This document shows positions 11,593 through 24,608 of a stretch of 64,000 nt of DNA, in pieces; the stretch's first letter is position 1, and each line of letters begins with the position of its first letter. The position numbers and the translations under genes are program-made. The stretch is taken from the NCBI GenBank assembly GCA_030077755.1, contig JAQJZZ010000008.1:3286001-3350000 (forward strand), in the 5' to 3' direction. This DNA is from Filosporella fistucella. Lineage: Eukaryota; Ascomycota; Leotiomycetes; Helotiales. Under the pieces are notes generated by a model. It was not told the origin of the DNA, did no database searches, and saw only the letters and a program-made list of their open reading frames with translations.

Positions 11593-14500
11593 ATGGGTCA
11601 AAAGCGAAAGCGCCCTACTCAGGATGCTCCTGGGGTAGCATCCAATCCAAATAAGATTCAAAAGACGACCACAAAATCCCCCGCGAAACCAAAGCGTTCC
11701 ACCCCGCTCGACATGACCTCTCCTTTCCTCGATGTCCCCCAGGGCCCCGATAGGCAAAGAGAGGTGGATCTATACGAACTACTAGGAAGTGAGGTAGACG
11801 AAGAGCGATTGAATGCTGCAATTGCAATTGTCTCTGGATTATTGGATGGAGAGGGAGTCGCAGAGTCAACACTGGAGAGGCATCTGGAGAGAAAACTGTG
11901 TCGAGGATTGGCAAGTGGGAGGAAGGCTTCGAGGCTGGGACTTGGGATTGTGCTCACAGAAATATTGGATCAGCTTTATGGCTCGAAAGACCTGGCAAAC
12001 AAGAAGTATAAAGGCTTAACATTTAACAAACTTCTGGCTCTTTTGATGTCCAAAACTAAGCCAGACGGCGATCTGAGCGGACAAGAAGAGAAAGATCATT
12101 TCCTGGGTCTGCTTTTTGGGTTGGAAAGTTTTGTGGGCGCTAAGATACTATTCGGAGACGACGAAAAGTGGAACGAAGTGCTGGAAGTTATTATGGATTT
12201 GGGAAAGAAAAAGCCTTGGCTGAGGGAACAATGTGGTTGGATAATTGTAAAAGCTTTTCCCCAGATGGATCAAAGTCATGCTGAATATACGCTGGAACAA
12301 TTGTATCAATCTGGCTTGGCCTCCTCCCCAGAAGGTGTGGGGATTTGGCTTACTGCTAGGAACCGCTTCCCGGATATGAAGTTCCCCAGCAAGCCATGGG
12401 GGCATAGTGGAAATCCATTGGAGCATTTGAAAGCTCTCGGAAAAGCACTGAAGGAAAGTTCGCCGAATGATGAGACATCCGCGAAATCCAAGCAAGCAAA
12501 ACAAACTGGAAACTGGAATGCAAAATTACATTTCGTTTGGGATCTAGTTCTCGAACAATATGCTGTGGCCGTTGCAGATGATGAAGCAGATGTCAAATCA
12601 GATTTTGATAATTTCTGGAAGGTTGCTGTTGATGGTAAGATTATCCTTTGGGCGTCTTTCTGTTTAATCTGTGCTAATCTCATTTAGAAAATTTGTTTTC
12701 AGCCGTAGCTTCCAGGGAGAGAAAGTTCTGGGGATTTCTACTATTTCAAAAGATGATTGATAATGCCGAGTCATACGGAAATCTAATATCTAGCGTCTTC
12801 AGTCACAACCTTGTCCGCTGTTTAATCAACCATGTACAGGACAAAGATCGATTTCTTCATCTTTCAGCAGATAAATCTCTGAAAGTATTGATACGCGCTG
12901 TAGAAAGCAACCCGAAACTCCTCGTCACAATTCTCCCGCACCTGATTAGTGGAAACGGCACCTACAACTTTGATCGAGTTACCAAGACCAAGACAATTGA
13001 GCGGATGCTGGGTATGGTTGATGACGAAAATGCTGCTGCGGTCATTAAGGTCTTGATCAAACCTGCTCTGCAGGTCGAAGGGTAATTTTCACGACCCTCT
13101 AGTTTCGTGGTTGCTTACTGACACGGCCAGATCTGATTCAGATGCAGTCAAAGATGCAGAATTACGACGACAGATTTTGGGTGACTGTCTATTAAACATC
13201 ATCCGCAAAATCAACGTTGCCGATATTGACAGGGATACCGCTTGGATAGGAGAAGTTGCTCTTCCTACAATTGCTAAATTTGCACACACCAAGAACCTCA
13301 AATGCCAACCAGAAATATCTGAGAAGACTCGAAACCTTTTCCGCAATCGTCTCAGCTCAGCTTTTGCTCACCTGCTCTCGGACTTGTCCGCATATTCGTA
13401 TTCTTGTGATCTGCTACTGTCAATTTCACCTGATGCTGTGCAGATGGATGACGAGATTACTGAAGCAAAAGACCAGGCTATTTCCACAATGCAAAAGATC
13501 TTGAAAAAGATCAAGAAAGATAGTGCAAAAGATAAAGCCTCGTTACAAGCACTGGCCTTGTTATACTCTCTGGTCATTTTTCAGCTTTACAATGGCGAGT
13601 CGGAGGCGGTGTCAATTCTGGATGAATTGAAACTGTGCTACGATAAGCTTATTCGACACAAAGAGACTGAAGACTCCGACGTTGAAGCTTCAGAAGTTTT
13701 AGTAGAATTACTATTGTCATTCATCTCGAAACCTTCTGCACTACTTCGCAAAGTCACTCAACTTGTATTTGGAGCATTTATGGCCGATATGACGGCTGGA
13801 GGGCTGAAGTTGATGACTGATGTATTGGAATCAGGAGAAAGTCTCAGGGGTCAACAGGAGTTATTTGACCAAGAGCCTGAAGATGGAGATCCAATGGATG
13901 AGGATGACGAAGACGAATTAGACTCAGACGTTGAAGTCGTAGATATGGATGGAGATGAAGGAGAGTTCAACGGCCATCTTTCTGGCGATGATTCGAATGA
14001 GGAATCAGACGAGGAGGACACTGGCGAGGATGAAGATGACGAAGAAGCCAAGAAACTCGACGAAGCTCTTGCAAACGCTCTTGGTACAGGACGACTCGAC
14101 GCCGAAGGCGAAGAATCCGATAGTGATGCCGACATGACTGATTCTGAAATGATGGCCCTAGATTCCAAGCTCGTCGAGATCTTCTCCCAACGCAAAAAAG
14201 TGCCAAACAAGAAACAAGAACAAAAAGACGCCAAGGAAACAATGGTCAACTTCAAAAGTCGAGTCCTAGATCTCCTCGAAATCTACGTCAAGAAACAATC
14301 TTCCAATCCCTTGGCATTCGATCTCCTCATTCCACTGCTCCAATTAATGCGCACAACAAAAACCAAATCCCTCACCGAGAAAGCGCACAACATAATCCTC
14401 TCTTTCGCCAAGTCTCTCAAGAATATCAAGAATCCCACTACTACAACAATTCGCTCCAAAGACGCCCTCAAACTCATGAAAAATATCCATGAAGAAGCTT

Positions 14501-14724
14501 CGAAAGATGCTTCACATATGTATGGCAAAGCATGTAGTACAGCTAGTTTACTCCTTGCTTCTTCATTGTATAGAGCAGATAAAGAGAATCTGGAAAAGAT
14601 TGTGTTGGTGTACGCCAAGTCGCAGATTACATGGGTGAAGAAAGAAGCGAAGATGCAGAGTGGGTTTTTTACGGAGTTTGTTAATTGGTGTCAGAGTCAT
14701 GCTAATGAGAGGGAGAGGGAGTGA
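11593..14724 (+). CDS. POL5: POL5 / MYBBP1A-like ribosome-biogenesis factor (DNA polymerase phi family)
   Basis: Exons 11593-12634, 12688-13081 and 13131-14724, 1,009 residues. POL5 is a nucleolar factor needed for rRNA transcription and maturation; despite the family name it is not a replicative polymerase. The N-terminus is Lys-rich (nucleolar-type signal), followed by HEAT-like helical repeats. The family block WKVAVDENLFSAVASRERKF spans intron 1 and WGFLLFQ follows directly, which confirms the splice. Around residues 750-830 there is the long Asp/Glu-rich tract characteristic of the family, then a helical C-terminus with basic patches. Intron 1 donor GTAAGA is at 12635 and intron 2 donor GTAATT at 13082. 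Identity is strong. Confidence 0.93.
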
Positions 14725-15129
14725 AGGGGATGATGATGAAATATTGTAGATTGGGGACAGTGAAGAGAAATTAGATTTGGTCTATGATTCCAAAATATGG
14801 AATAGATAGCAGGGGATAGAGTTACAGAGAATTTATAAAGAATAAAGGTATTGTGTATATTGGATTTTGGTGCCGTAACGGGATCTAAACAGACATTAAA
14901 CCAATTTATTCATCTACACTCCTTTCCGTTCCATCTTGATGATTTAGCCCAAATCATTGCTCGGCCCCTAGCTCTAGCTCTGACGCTCCTGTAAATGCTA
15001 CTAGCTCATAATCTTATAATCGTAATCGTCATCCAAGCCTCCCGGCTTCGGAAATGTATATACCCACTCTCTATGTCTCCCTCATTCTCTATATGCCCTC
15101 CTCGGGATCCCAATCCAGCTACTCTTAAC
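14725..15129. other. Convergent intergenic region
   Basis: Between the 3' ends of POL5 and the pyroglutamyl-peptidase gene. No gene or RNA seen; C/T-rich plus-strand frames from 14995 on are shadows of the minus-strand gene and its 3' flank. Confidence 0.5.
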
Positions 15130-15948
15130 CTAAACCTTCCCTTCTTTCCCTATCCCATTCTCAACCTCCCCTTTCCCTTTACCTTTCCTCTCCAACCCAC
15201 TCTCAACCACACTCCTCACCAACGCAACCATAATATCCACCCCCTTCCTAATATCCCCCTCTCCACTCTCAACCGGCACATGCAGGAACAACACTCTCCT
15301 GCTCTCCCCCTTCCTCTCCACCTCCGTCAAACTAGAGAAATAAATAAAATCACACAAATACCTGCCCGCATCCTCACTGATCCTCACATCCTCTTTACAC
15401 CCCTCCCTCCACCTCTTCCAAACATCCTCAACTTCTATACTCGTCTCAAGTTCCTCAGGCATATCCTCCCATTCCCACCTCTTTCCCGCTTGCCTTAGAC
15501 TCTCATCGGCCAGATAGCAATTATCTACATCTGCCATCCTGTAGCCAGAACGATGAGCACGCCGTTCTATACTATAGAATTTTCGACCCGAGGCCATGCC
15601 GATATGGATACAATAGTCTATTTTTCTGCCCTCCCAGAGAGTGGGGATGAGATTGCGGACGGTGGTGTAGGATACTCTTATTGGGGAGGGGTGGACGAGG
15701 ATTCTTATTCTGGGGAGAGAGGGAGAGGTTGAGGATGGGGGAAGGAAAGGAGGGAGACGGGAGGCGATTTCGTAGGAGGGGTTTATGGGATGTTGGGTAC
15801 GGAAGGGCTGTGGGTTTGGATGTTAGATCTTGATCTTGGAGAGAAAGGGAGAGAAAGGGGAGGGGGGAGGTACAGCGAATCCGGTTACGAGGACTGTTAT
15901 CTCTTCTGAGGAGGAGGAGAGAGGGGGGAGGTCTTCTGTTGAACCCAT
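15130..15948 (-). CDS. Pyroglutamyl-peptidase I-like cysteine peptidase (family C15)
   Basis: Two exons, 15948-15874 and 15807-15130, 250 residues. The family removes N-terminal pyroglutamate from peptides in the cytosol. The 66-nt intron (donor GTACCT, acceptor CACAG) joins VTGFA to PFRTQHPINPSYEIA, restoring the family's VTGFGPF-like start and the NPS motif. IDYCIHIGMA and a R-x-GY block follow. The catalytic Cys is in EDAGRYLCDF and the His in VLFLHVP; the Glu of the usual triad is not obvious. The C-terminus after HVP is Gly/Lys/Glu-rich and low in complexity. An ATG at 15597 is internal to exon 2 and is not the start. Confidence 0.87.
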
Positions 15949-16662
15949 GGTTTGTTTATGGTCTGGATGGAGAAGTATAAGATGGAGGTAGAAGCGAGAG
16001 GACGGGAGAATTAAATTGAGGCTATAGAGAGGGTGGTGGTGGTGGTGGTGGTTTGCTCTATTCAGGTGAGAGTGGGTGATGGTAATGGTGATGGTGGGGT
16101 TACACTATTTTTGACTAGGGGACGGCCTAGACCGGTTTAAGGGCCTTTGATACCCCAGGTTTCGGCTACATTTGCTTTCAACAGTAACAGCAGATGACTT
16201 TCCGCAGCACGATAATGTTTGTTAGGCAGTAAGGAATGTGTTATTAAAATATATATGTTATTAGCTTATATTGAGAGCTTCGTGTCAGCTATGCAATTAC
16301 GAAGAGGAGGTGCAAGATGTAGGTGGTGGGTGGTAACATTACGATTAAGCTTAGATATCGATATAGAGAGGACAGCATAATTTTACCAATATGATTTATT
16401 GCTGTTTAAGATACTAGGATTAGCTTATTGGTGTTGGCATCCCATTAGATGCTAATCAGGCTGCACAAGCTAATATGGTATCGATTATCATCTTTCAAAT
16501 TCACGGTCTTTGCTTCACCAATGTTTTTGTCCAATAGCAAAGCCATTTTTGCAATTAGAAGTCAAATGAATTAAATACCTCGCCTCCTAAATTCAAATCT
16601 GCAAAGACATTACATACACAAGTAAATTCCGTCAATACCTGTTCTGGACATGGAGTAATGAT
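15949..16662. other. Intergenic with (GGT)7 microsatellite
   Basis: No gene seen. A perfect (GGT)7 run is at 16032-16052, directly upstream of the pyroglutamyl-peptidase gene, and the stretch from about 16220 to 16600 is AT-rich. It also holds the 3' flank of the minus-strand transporter. Confidence 0.6.
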
Positions 16663-18552
16663 CTAAACGCGCTTATCATCAATTTCCGTAACTCTGTTCT
16701 CATCGGGGATGGGCTCTTCATCATCAACCTCTTTTGCATCACTAGGGGCGTTTGTGAACTCAAACACTGTGAGGATAGTTTTAGTAATATGAACAAATAG
16801 CCCGATCAAGAGGAGAAGAATCAAAGGCTTTGGGAGGAGACTTACAATCAATAGGAGTAGTAGGAAAGCGGCGTGCATTGACCTTCTTCTGGAAAAGATA
16901 GTCGATATCTGCAAAGGTACGGTTCTTGGTCTCTGGTAGGAAGAACCAGATCCAGGTAGACCACACGAAGCAGAGTGCAAAGTAGACGATACCAGTCTTG
17001 GCACCGAGATTCCAGGCGTCACTGCTGCTGTTGAGCATCCTTGGGTTGATCTGTTGGACGACGATACCGCAGCATACGTAGACTGCGCGACCGAGGACGA
17101 TAGTCTGGGCTCGGATTCGACTGGCAGACATCTCTCCTACGATAACGTAGGTGGTGGGGCCGAGAGAGACTTTGAAGATACACTGGGTGAAGAATCAATA
17201 TAATTCTCGCAGGCTTTTTAGGGAACTTACCTGGACGGCGATCAAGAATGCAGCTACAATGTAAGGGATGGTTTTCTTGTCGGCAGTGAAGCCGACAATA
17301 CCAACAATGAACATACAAAGACCAATACCAGCTGTACCAAAAAAGTAGAACGCTCGGCGCCCGATCCTTCCCATAAGCACGATGGCAGTACCTGTTGCTA
17401 CTATGTTGACGGATTGAATTCCCATGTTGTAGTTGAAGGCGTTGGTGGCACTCATCCCGACGGATCTCAGCATGATAGCAGCGTACTGAGTAATAGACTG
17501 GCCATTCAACATCTGGATGACCCATGCCATACAAACGATACCAGTACGACGTAAGTTTGTACCCCTGAAGCAGTCCTTGTAGCTAGCATGCTCGGATTCA
17601 ATCTTTTCCATCTCGTTGGTGTGGTTCATAAGAGCCAAAGTTTCCGCCATCGTCTGTTCGGTGTAGTAATCCTTGCGTGCGAGACGACGTAAAGATTTCT
17701 CTGCGTCCTCTTGACGGCCACGACGGATGAGGTACCAGGGACTTTCGGGGGCCAAGTAGCCAACGATGAACAAAGGAGGAATCCAAATCCATTGGATGCC
17801 ATAAGGTACACGCCAACCTGCATCGCCTGAGAGGCTTAGCGATCCACGAAGGACACCAGTTGCGAGAAAGCTTCCAGCACCCCAGCACATTGAAACCCAG
17901 GCCGTTAGGTAACCACGCATGGCAGGAGGGCAGATTTCGGCGGCGTAGGCGGTGCTGAGGGTTTGGAAAATTCCCCATGGGATACCGCATAGAATGTTAC
18001 CTACCAACAACATCTGGACATTGGCGGCGAAGAACAGGATGAAAATTGTTGAGGCCATTAATACCATGGCTCCCTGAGGAAAGAAACAGTGTTAGTAAAG
18101 ATTCGATATTCGAGTTACTTGGTGTAACTTACCATGTACACTCTACGGGATCCAAATCGGGATTGTAAGTAGCCATTGACCAAGAGACCAATAATTGATC
18201 CGCAGTTGTTGCCGGCTCCAATACCACCCTGCCATGCAGTAGAGATGTGTAGTTGACCCTTCGCATCGGGCCATCCGAATTTGCGCAGGTAGGCTGGATG
18301 GGCGAAGAAGTTGTTGATTAGGCCAACATCCATGCCCTCCATGACCAGTGCAAGACTGAGGAGCATACTGAACGTGACAGCGGGGGCGTAACTCGAGAAG
18401 AGTTCCCTGCGAGGTAAAAGGGCTTGCGCATCGTTAGCAGCCACAGCAGCCTCGATCAGCGCCATATTGGGCGTGTAAGAGGCATGTTCGATTTGTTCAG
18501 GCACTGGCTTGCCCATATCCTTCTCAGCATTTCCTAGGTCGGTGACGGCCAT
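16663..18552 (-). CDS. MFS sugar transporter (maltose/alpha-glucoside permease type)
   Basis: Exons in order 18552-18133, 18073-17231, 17182-16846 and 16766-16663, 567 residues. Proton-linked sugar uptake across the plasma membrane is the family role. A hydrophilic N-terminus (~60 residues) precedes 12 predicted membrane spans. Sugar-porter signatures are present: RFGSRRVY after span 2, PESPWYLI in the central loop, GRIGRR after span 8 and PETKNRT after span 12. The acidic cytoplasmic tail is split by a 79-nt intron. The sequence is closest in feel to fungal maltose/alpha-glucoside permeases, but oligosaccharide or hexuronate substrates are possible. Its divergent neighbour is a GH115 alpha-glucuronidase, which suggests uptake of hemicellulose-derived sugars; that link is inference. 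Confidence 0.92.
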
Positions 18553-19502
18553 TGCGGCTGGCTATCTTTGAAGATTCAGAAAGATGCCCTGCTCCTGAAT
18601 GAGACTGAAAATGGGGGAGAGAGAATGTGAGGAGGTGAAGAGACGAACGCTCTAAAGTGTGGGGAAATGGCCTGCATATAAATAATCCATGCAGAGCGGC
18701 CTCTAAAGTGCCAAATATCAGCGACCAGCATGAAAGATTATCAGAACCATGCGTGCCTACTGCCTCCGACATTATGGGTGTGCTTCATAGACGCTTCTTC
18801 CATTGCATTTCTTGGTATCATCGCAAAGAGAACTATCGCCGGCGCATGCTCAAGGATGTGCATGCATGGTTCGAGATGGCTTCTCGGAGTGAGTTTCTTT
18901 GTGTTCCTTCGGCCGACAATCTTGCGAGAATTTTACACGAATAGATTAATCGAGTATGCTCATATCCTGGGATATGTCGAGTCAGGGCAGACTAGCTCGT
19001 AGAACATGCTTCCCCTGACTCCCCGCAATCCATCCCAACCTCCCGTGGGGTCTAAAGCCAAGACAATAGTCACAAAATGGCGCCCGAGCGTGCGTGTCTA
19101 TCTGTCTGTTTGTCTGGGGCCCTTGGTGTTGTTGATGTCGATGCGGCTTTGGCAGAAAATAGGTAGTTGTCCCGACCCAGAGAAATGACTGTCCGGCATG
19201 GCTCTCCACTATAGCATGGCAGCCAAGAGCCAGGAGCAGCAATTTTCGGCGACTGAGAAGAATTTGGGAGCTTGAATCTTGCAATCTTGCAGTCTTAGAG
19301 TCTTGGAGTCTTGGAATCTTGGGAATCTTGGGATTTTTGCCTTTTAGAGTCTTGGACGTTGGACTTCCGGCAAAACATTTCGGGCATTTCGGACAAGTCG
19401 CTGGCGAGGGCTTATTAGATGGTGGGATAGAAGTAAGAAACCTGGAATTTCAGACACTACCTTACAGTACTGCACAGCACAATTCCAGTGCTCACCTGCC
19501 TA
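18553..19502. promoter_or_regulatory. Divergent promoter region, sugar transporter and GH115
   Basis: 950 bp between start codons at 18552 (minus) and 19503 (plus). CreA-consensus words CCCCGC (19021-19026, reverse) and CTGGGG (19114-19119) occur within about 100 bp, as expected for a glucose-repressed pair, though such hexamers are common by chance. No clean XlnR site (GGCTAAA) was seen. Confidence 0.4.
19271..19355. repeat. Degenerate ~8-10 bp tandem repeat, (G/A)(A/G)TCTTG type
   Basis: About nine imperfect copies of a CTTGGAGT/CTTGGAATC-like word in a row, upstream of the GH115 start. It looks like slippage-derived low-complexity DNA. Confidence 0.7.
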
Positions 19503-22500
19503 ATGTTTGAAGAAAAGTTCATCACATTTGCCAATGCGCCTGGCCATGAGGGTTCAGGTTTGCTCGACCTGGTCAATTCCGAGATTGTGGTTGAAAGCAT
19601 CGACTTCCCTGCCGTGCATATTGCTGCCAGAAATCTAGCCCAAGATTTTGCACGAGTCACGAAACAGGGTCTAGCTCACACGGTTCACATCTTGAAAGAA
19701 AAGCGTGACGGCCGGGGCGTTGAGGACGTCTCACGTGACTCTCACAACCTCACAACCTCAAGCTCAAGCACAAGAAAACCTTTCAACGCTATCATCATCG
19801 GCAGCATTGGTGCAAGTCCAGTATTGCAGGGACTCGAGGAACATGGCAAAGTCAACTTCAGCAAGATCAGGGGAACTTGGGAATCGTATATCACCGCTGT
19901 GGTCGATGACCCTTTCCCAGCTTGCCGTCGCGCCCTGATCATTGCGGGGAGTGACAAGAGAGGAGCCGTATTTGGTACTTATTCATTGTCAGAACAGATT
20001 GGAGTTTCTCCGTACGTACTTCAGTCATAGCTATATCGTCCTTGCTTCATAGGTAGCTAGCTTATCACATAATAGATGGTACTGGTGGGCAGACGTAGAG
20101 CCACAATACCATCCCGAGATCTATGCTCTACCCAGAATCACCACGCAGACTGAACCCAGTGTCCGCTTCCGGGGCATTTTCATCAATGATGAGGCTCCAG
20201 CTCTCACAGGTTGGGCACGCGAGAAATTTGGTGGTTACAATGTTGAATTCTACAAAAAGGTTTTCGAACTGTTGTTACGCTTGAAAGTACGACAATGCAC
20301 CCTCCACCTTCTGTTTTATCGAATGCTTAATGCTGACTACCAGATAGGCCAATTTTCTATGGCCTGCAATGTGGCCTGGATACCCCAATCCAGGAGCCAT
20401 GTTCTTCACTGAAGATTTGGAAAATCAAACGACTGCCGAGGAATATGGCATATGCATCTCAACATCGCATCACGAGCCCATGCAACGCTTATCAAATGAG
20501 TGGTTCGCTGAGAACCCCGATGGGAGTTGGGACTGGCTTACCAACAAGTCTAAGATTACAGATTTCTTCGATGAGGGCGTCCGCCGAGCCAAAGGACGTG
20601 AATCATACTTTACCCTTGGTATGCGTGGGGAGTACGACAAAGGAATGCGAACAGAGGATCCTGCCGGAGTGGTTCGCGATGTCATTAAAACCCAAAGAGA
20701 GATTATAAAGAAGGTGCATGGCAGTGAGGATGCAGTCCCTCGTGAGCTCCTCTTCCCCTACTCTTAATCTGTTAAGACTACAGCAGGAAACTAATACTCT
20801 CGTCAGAGCTTCTTGCGTTGTACAAGGAGGTACAAGATCAATACGACACTGGGCGCCTAGATGTCCCAGACGATGTTACACTTTTGTTTGCAGACGACAA
20901 CTTTGGTACTCTTCGACGTCTACCGTATAGAGAAGAGTCCAAGAGAAAAGGAGGAGCAGGAGTGCGCAACTCTCATAAATACTGTTTCCTACTGACAAGA
21001 AATAGCTATACTACCACTTCGAATACGTTGGGCATCCGCGAAGCTACAAATGGATCAACAGTAATTCTCTAGTTTGTAACCCAAACCCTAATTGAATTAC
21101 AAACGCTAAATCATAAACCAGGGAAAGACGTGGCACCAACTTCAAGAAGCCCATCGTCGGAATGCAAAGCAAATCTGGGTCTTCAACGTCGGGGATATCA
21201 AACCACTTGAGGTCCCTATAACATTTGCGATGGCTCTTGCCTGGAACATTGATTCCATCAAGGAAAACGCATTTTTGAACTTCTTCACAACTATGGCTGA
21301 GCGTGAATTTGGTCCGAAATTGGGCGAACAGGTGGCTAATATATGGCGAGAGTATGATCGTCTGGCATCGCTCCGTCGGCATGAGCATATCGAGCCTACC
21401 ACGTTCTCCTTATTACATAACAACGAAGCTGAAATCATTACTGGCCGCTGGAAAAGCTTGTTGGATACAGCCGAGCTCATTTATCAGAAAGCCACTGAAG
21501 AACTACGCCCCAGTATCTTCCAGCTAGTTCTCCATCCAGTAAAAGCATCCTTCATTTTTGTCGCCCTCCAAATTACAATTGGCCGCAATCAGCTATATGC
21601 TCGCCAGCGCCGCAACTCAGCGAACAAACTCTTGAAAGAAGCTCTCGACCTCTTTGATGCAGATTTCAGTCTTTCAGAGGAGTATCACAAACTGCTTGAC
21701 GGCAAGTGGAATCACATCATGATGCAGACACACTACGGCTTCGGCGATACCTGGCACGCACCGTCCCGAGATATGATTAGTGGGCTATGCTACGTCCAGC
21801 GCCGCCAGAATTCAAATCCGATTGCAGGGCAAATGGGTGTAATGGTGGAGGGACAAGAAGGCATCAGACCTGGACGCTGCAATGAAGAATCAGATCGTAC
21901 ACACCCTAGTCGACGCGATTTGGTGCCTGGAGTTACGTTAGGCGCGATGACTAGATATGGGCCCCAATCGAGATGGTTTGATATCTTTACTCGTGGCGCA
22001 CTTACGATTCACTGGGAGACGAGAGTACCATATACATGGATCCAACTTTCTGCTTCTGCGGGGACTTTGGTGCCTGGTGAAGACGATGAAAGGGTTGTGA
22101 TTACGATAGATTGGGACAACGTGCCCGAGACATTCGATGAGGAAATCTTGATTGATATCAACTCTCAGGAAGGCGACTTTGAGCAAATCCATGTCCCAAT
22201 TCTCGGACGTAGAATCACAGACGATTTCGAATCCGGATTCGTGGAAGGCGCTGGATATATCTCCATTCCAGCACCTGCCTGTCTGATTCCCAATGAATAT
22301 CGGATTCTACCCGAAGTAGGCAGATCATCAACTGGCTCTATCGCACTAAATCCAGACATTCCATCCCCCTCATTTCTTCGTTATGAGATATATACCTTCA
22401 ACATCGTCCCTCATTTCGAAATCCGACTCTACTTCAACATGACACTAGACACCGACCCCGATTCTCCAATGGAATACGATCTCATCATCAACAATCATCC

Positions 22501-22756
22501 AGCTCAGACACATCGTCTCTTACCTGCAGCTGCGAAACCAGGTGAACTCCCCTCGGACTGGGCAATTGCAGTCCAGGATTGTTCCTGGGTCAGGAAACAT
22601 AGTTTCGCAGGCGATCTCCTGGGGAAGGGAAAACATACGATTGGACTCGGATTGAAATCTGCGAATATGGTGGTTGAGAAATTGGTTGTTGATTTTGGAG
22701 GAGTAGAGGAGAGTTATTTGGGGCCGACAGATAGTTATTTTGTGGGTGTGGAATAG
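19503..22756 (+). CDS. GH115 xylan alpha-1,2-glucuronidase, no visible signal peptide
   Basis: Six exons: 19503-20011, 20076-20286, 20348-20741, 20807-20961, 21006-21071 and 21122-22756, 989 residues. GH115 enzymes remove (4-O-methyl-)glucuronic acid side chains from xylan. Family landmarks appear only after splicing: VSPWYWWADV across intron 1, KANFLWPAMWP across intron 2, VPQLLALYKEVQDQYDTG across intron 3, LLFADDNFG, GGAGLYYHFEYVGHPRSYKW across intron 4 and IWVFNVGDIKPLE. Donors are mostly canonical; intron 5 uses GTTTGT (21072), chosen because GTAATT at 21061 breaks frame. The N-terminus (MFEEKFITFANAPG) has no hydrophobic leader, so the enzyme is either intracellular, acting on imported oligosaccharides, or an upstream signal-peptide exon was missed. 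Family identity is very firm. Confidence 0.93.
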
Positions 22757-24608
22757 TAAGGAGGGTGAAAGTGTGGAGATGGAAGTTAGTGGGTTTTTGC
22801 TAGGGGATATGGTATAGATGTGTTCTTCTATCTGAGCGTATGAACACAAGGAAATTGGAAAATGAACATCTCATTTTGGAAATAAACTGCTATTTCACTA
22901 CAAAATAAAGCGAAATTACAACTTGTTATTTCTATCCCCTAAACAAAAAACCTCATCTACCTATCCCACCCATCCCATTCACATTCAGATCCCACCCAAT
23001 CCCCAGATTATCCCACCTTACCTACCCGAGTCATGAAAAAACTCTATATCCATTTCTCGACCTGTCCCATGGAGTTGGTGCCCCGCAGTAGGGAACCGAG
23101 ACCTTGGAACTCGGAATTGAAAGTTGGGGCTTGGTATGGCATGTGCATTAGTATATTGTAAGGCTTGAAGGGGTGGATGTTATGAACGGCTCGGATGATA
23201 GATATAGCGAGAGGGCTTCGGCGGAGATGAGGTTAAGGGTAGGGTGTGAAAAGGAGAAAAGGGTTAAGATATGTATCTGGAGACGATCATAACATCTGAG
23301 GCATTGTAGCATTATATGACCTAATGCTAGGCTCCCTACCTAGATCCCGGATACATCTATGCATCTGCAGAGTGAGGAGAGGGAGAGGGAGAGTCTGCCA
23401 ATACGTCTCGCTTGTGAAAGCAAAGTGGAGACTAGCGGCAGACAGCAATGTTATTTGACCATATATAAGGGGGAGATGCGTTGCCTTGCATTTTCTAGGC
23501 GCGATGATTAGCAGAATATGAGAAGAAAAAAGAGACCAACATGTAGAAGTGTATTGGCAAACTAATGGCTCCTAGAAGGGGAGAAAAAAAAACAAATAGA
23601 GATGTTAACGTGTCATCCCGCTTTTTTCAAATACGTGATTATTTCATGTTGTCCCCACTGCGCCACGCGGGCGAATAAATTTTTACCATAACACTTATTA
23701 TGATATATAAACGCAAAAAACAGCGAGCTACGACCCCGAAGATTATGTGCATCTCGCCTGTACCACAAGCGCCTGCAGGGCCCATACACTTTTCCCGTCG
23801 CCATACGAGACACACCGACTGCAACAATACCTAGAGGTTACGTTAAGTACTTACTGTCTAAGTTCAAGCTTTTCAGAGTCAGCTTACATTTTTGCATCAG
23901 ATACCTTTTATTTATGCCTATTATTATCATGCTTGGGAAATCGATTGGGCGGTTGTTTTTCGGTTCGGCAGGATAGCCAATGATACCAGGCTGCTTCGTT
24001 TAGGTGCCCCTTCCCCTTCTTTCGATCACGCGCCCCTGCCAACATGTTGCTAAGATAGTGGAGACTCGGGCTAAATTACTACTATGGGTGAGCAGGGGAA
24101 AGCAGGCGGTTGGTTTACTCAGTACCTTGCCATAATACTCCATGGTATTATAGCCGGCAACCTGGAAAGAGGTTCCGAACCGAGTAAGGCTGTCTTAGTC
24201 CCCTAGTCCTAATCCATCAACTAGGAGCACCTCTCTTGGACGACCCCCGTGATCCCCGCATTTTCTTGCAAATAACTTGGCGAAAACCTCAAAGGCGGTC
24301 AACAATTTGAGTGAGAGTGGGGAGGTGACAGTCTGCATGTGAAGGCTGCGCTGGAAGTGGTAGAGTGGTAAAGTCAGGTAATAGCGGCGAATTATTTGGA
24401 GGGATTGGGGGTCGTGATGGAGACAAGCGGATGTCATTCTTGGAGAAGTGGGACAATCGAATCCCTTATTGTCTTTATTTAATTAAATATCTGTGTAAGT
24501 TCTTGCTTTACAGGAAGTGGTACGAGCACAGTATATTTACCGCCCTTCTACTTCATATTAGCTTTCCAAATGAGATAATACACATATCGTGAACCCCAAT
24601 ACCTCATC
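22757..24608. other. Long intergenic region
   Basis: About 1.85 kb without a supportable gene. Short frames on both strands lack homology, start context and codon bias. A pyrimidine-rich stretch lies at about 22940-23030. No tRNA-like B box was found. Confidence 0.5.

Noticed and set aside
13851..14255. Minus-strand Ser-rich frames opposite POL5
   Set aside because: Antisense of the acidic Asp/Glu tract; codons such as GAT/GAA read as Ser/Phe on the other strand.
14995..15498. Plus-strand Pro/Leu/His-rich 167-codon frame
   Set aside because: Opposite the pyroglutamyl-peptidase gene and of low complexity; the minus strand has the catalytic motifs.
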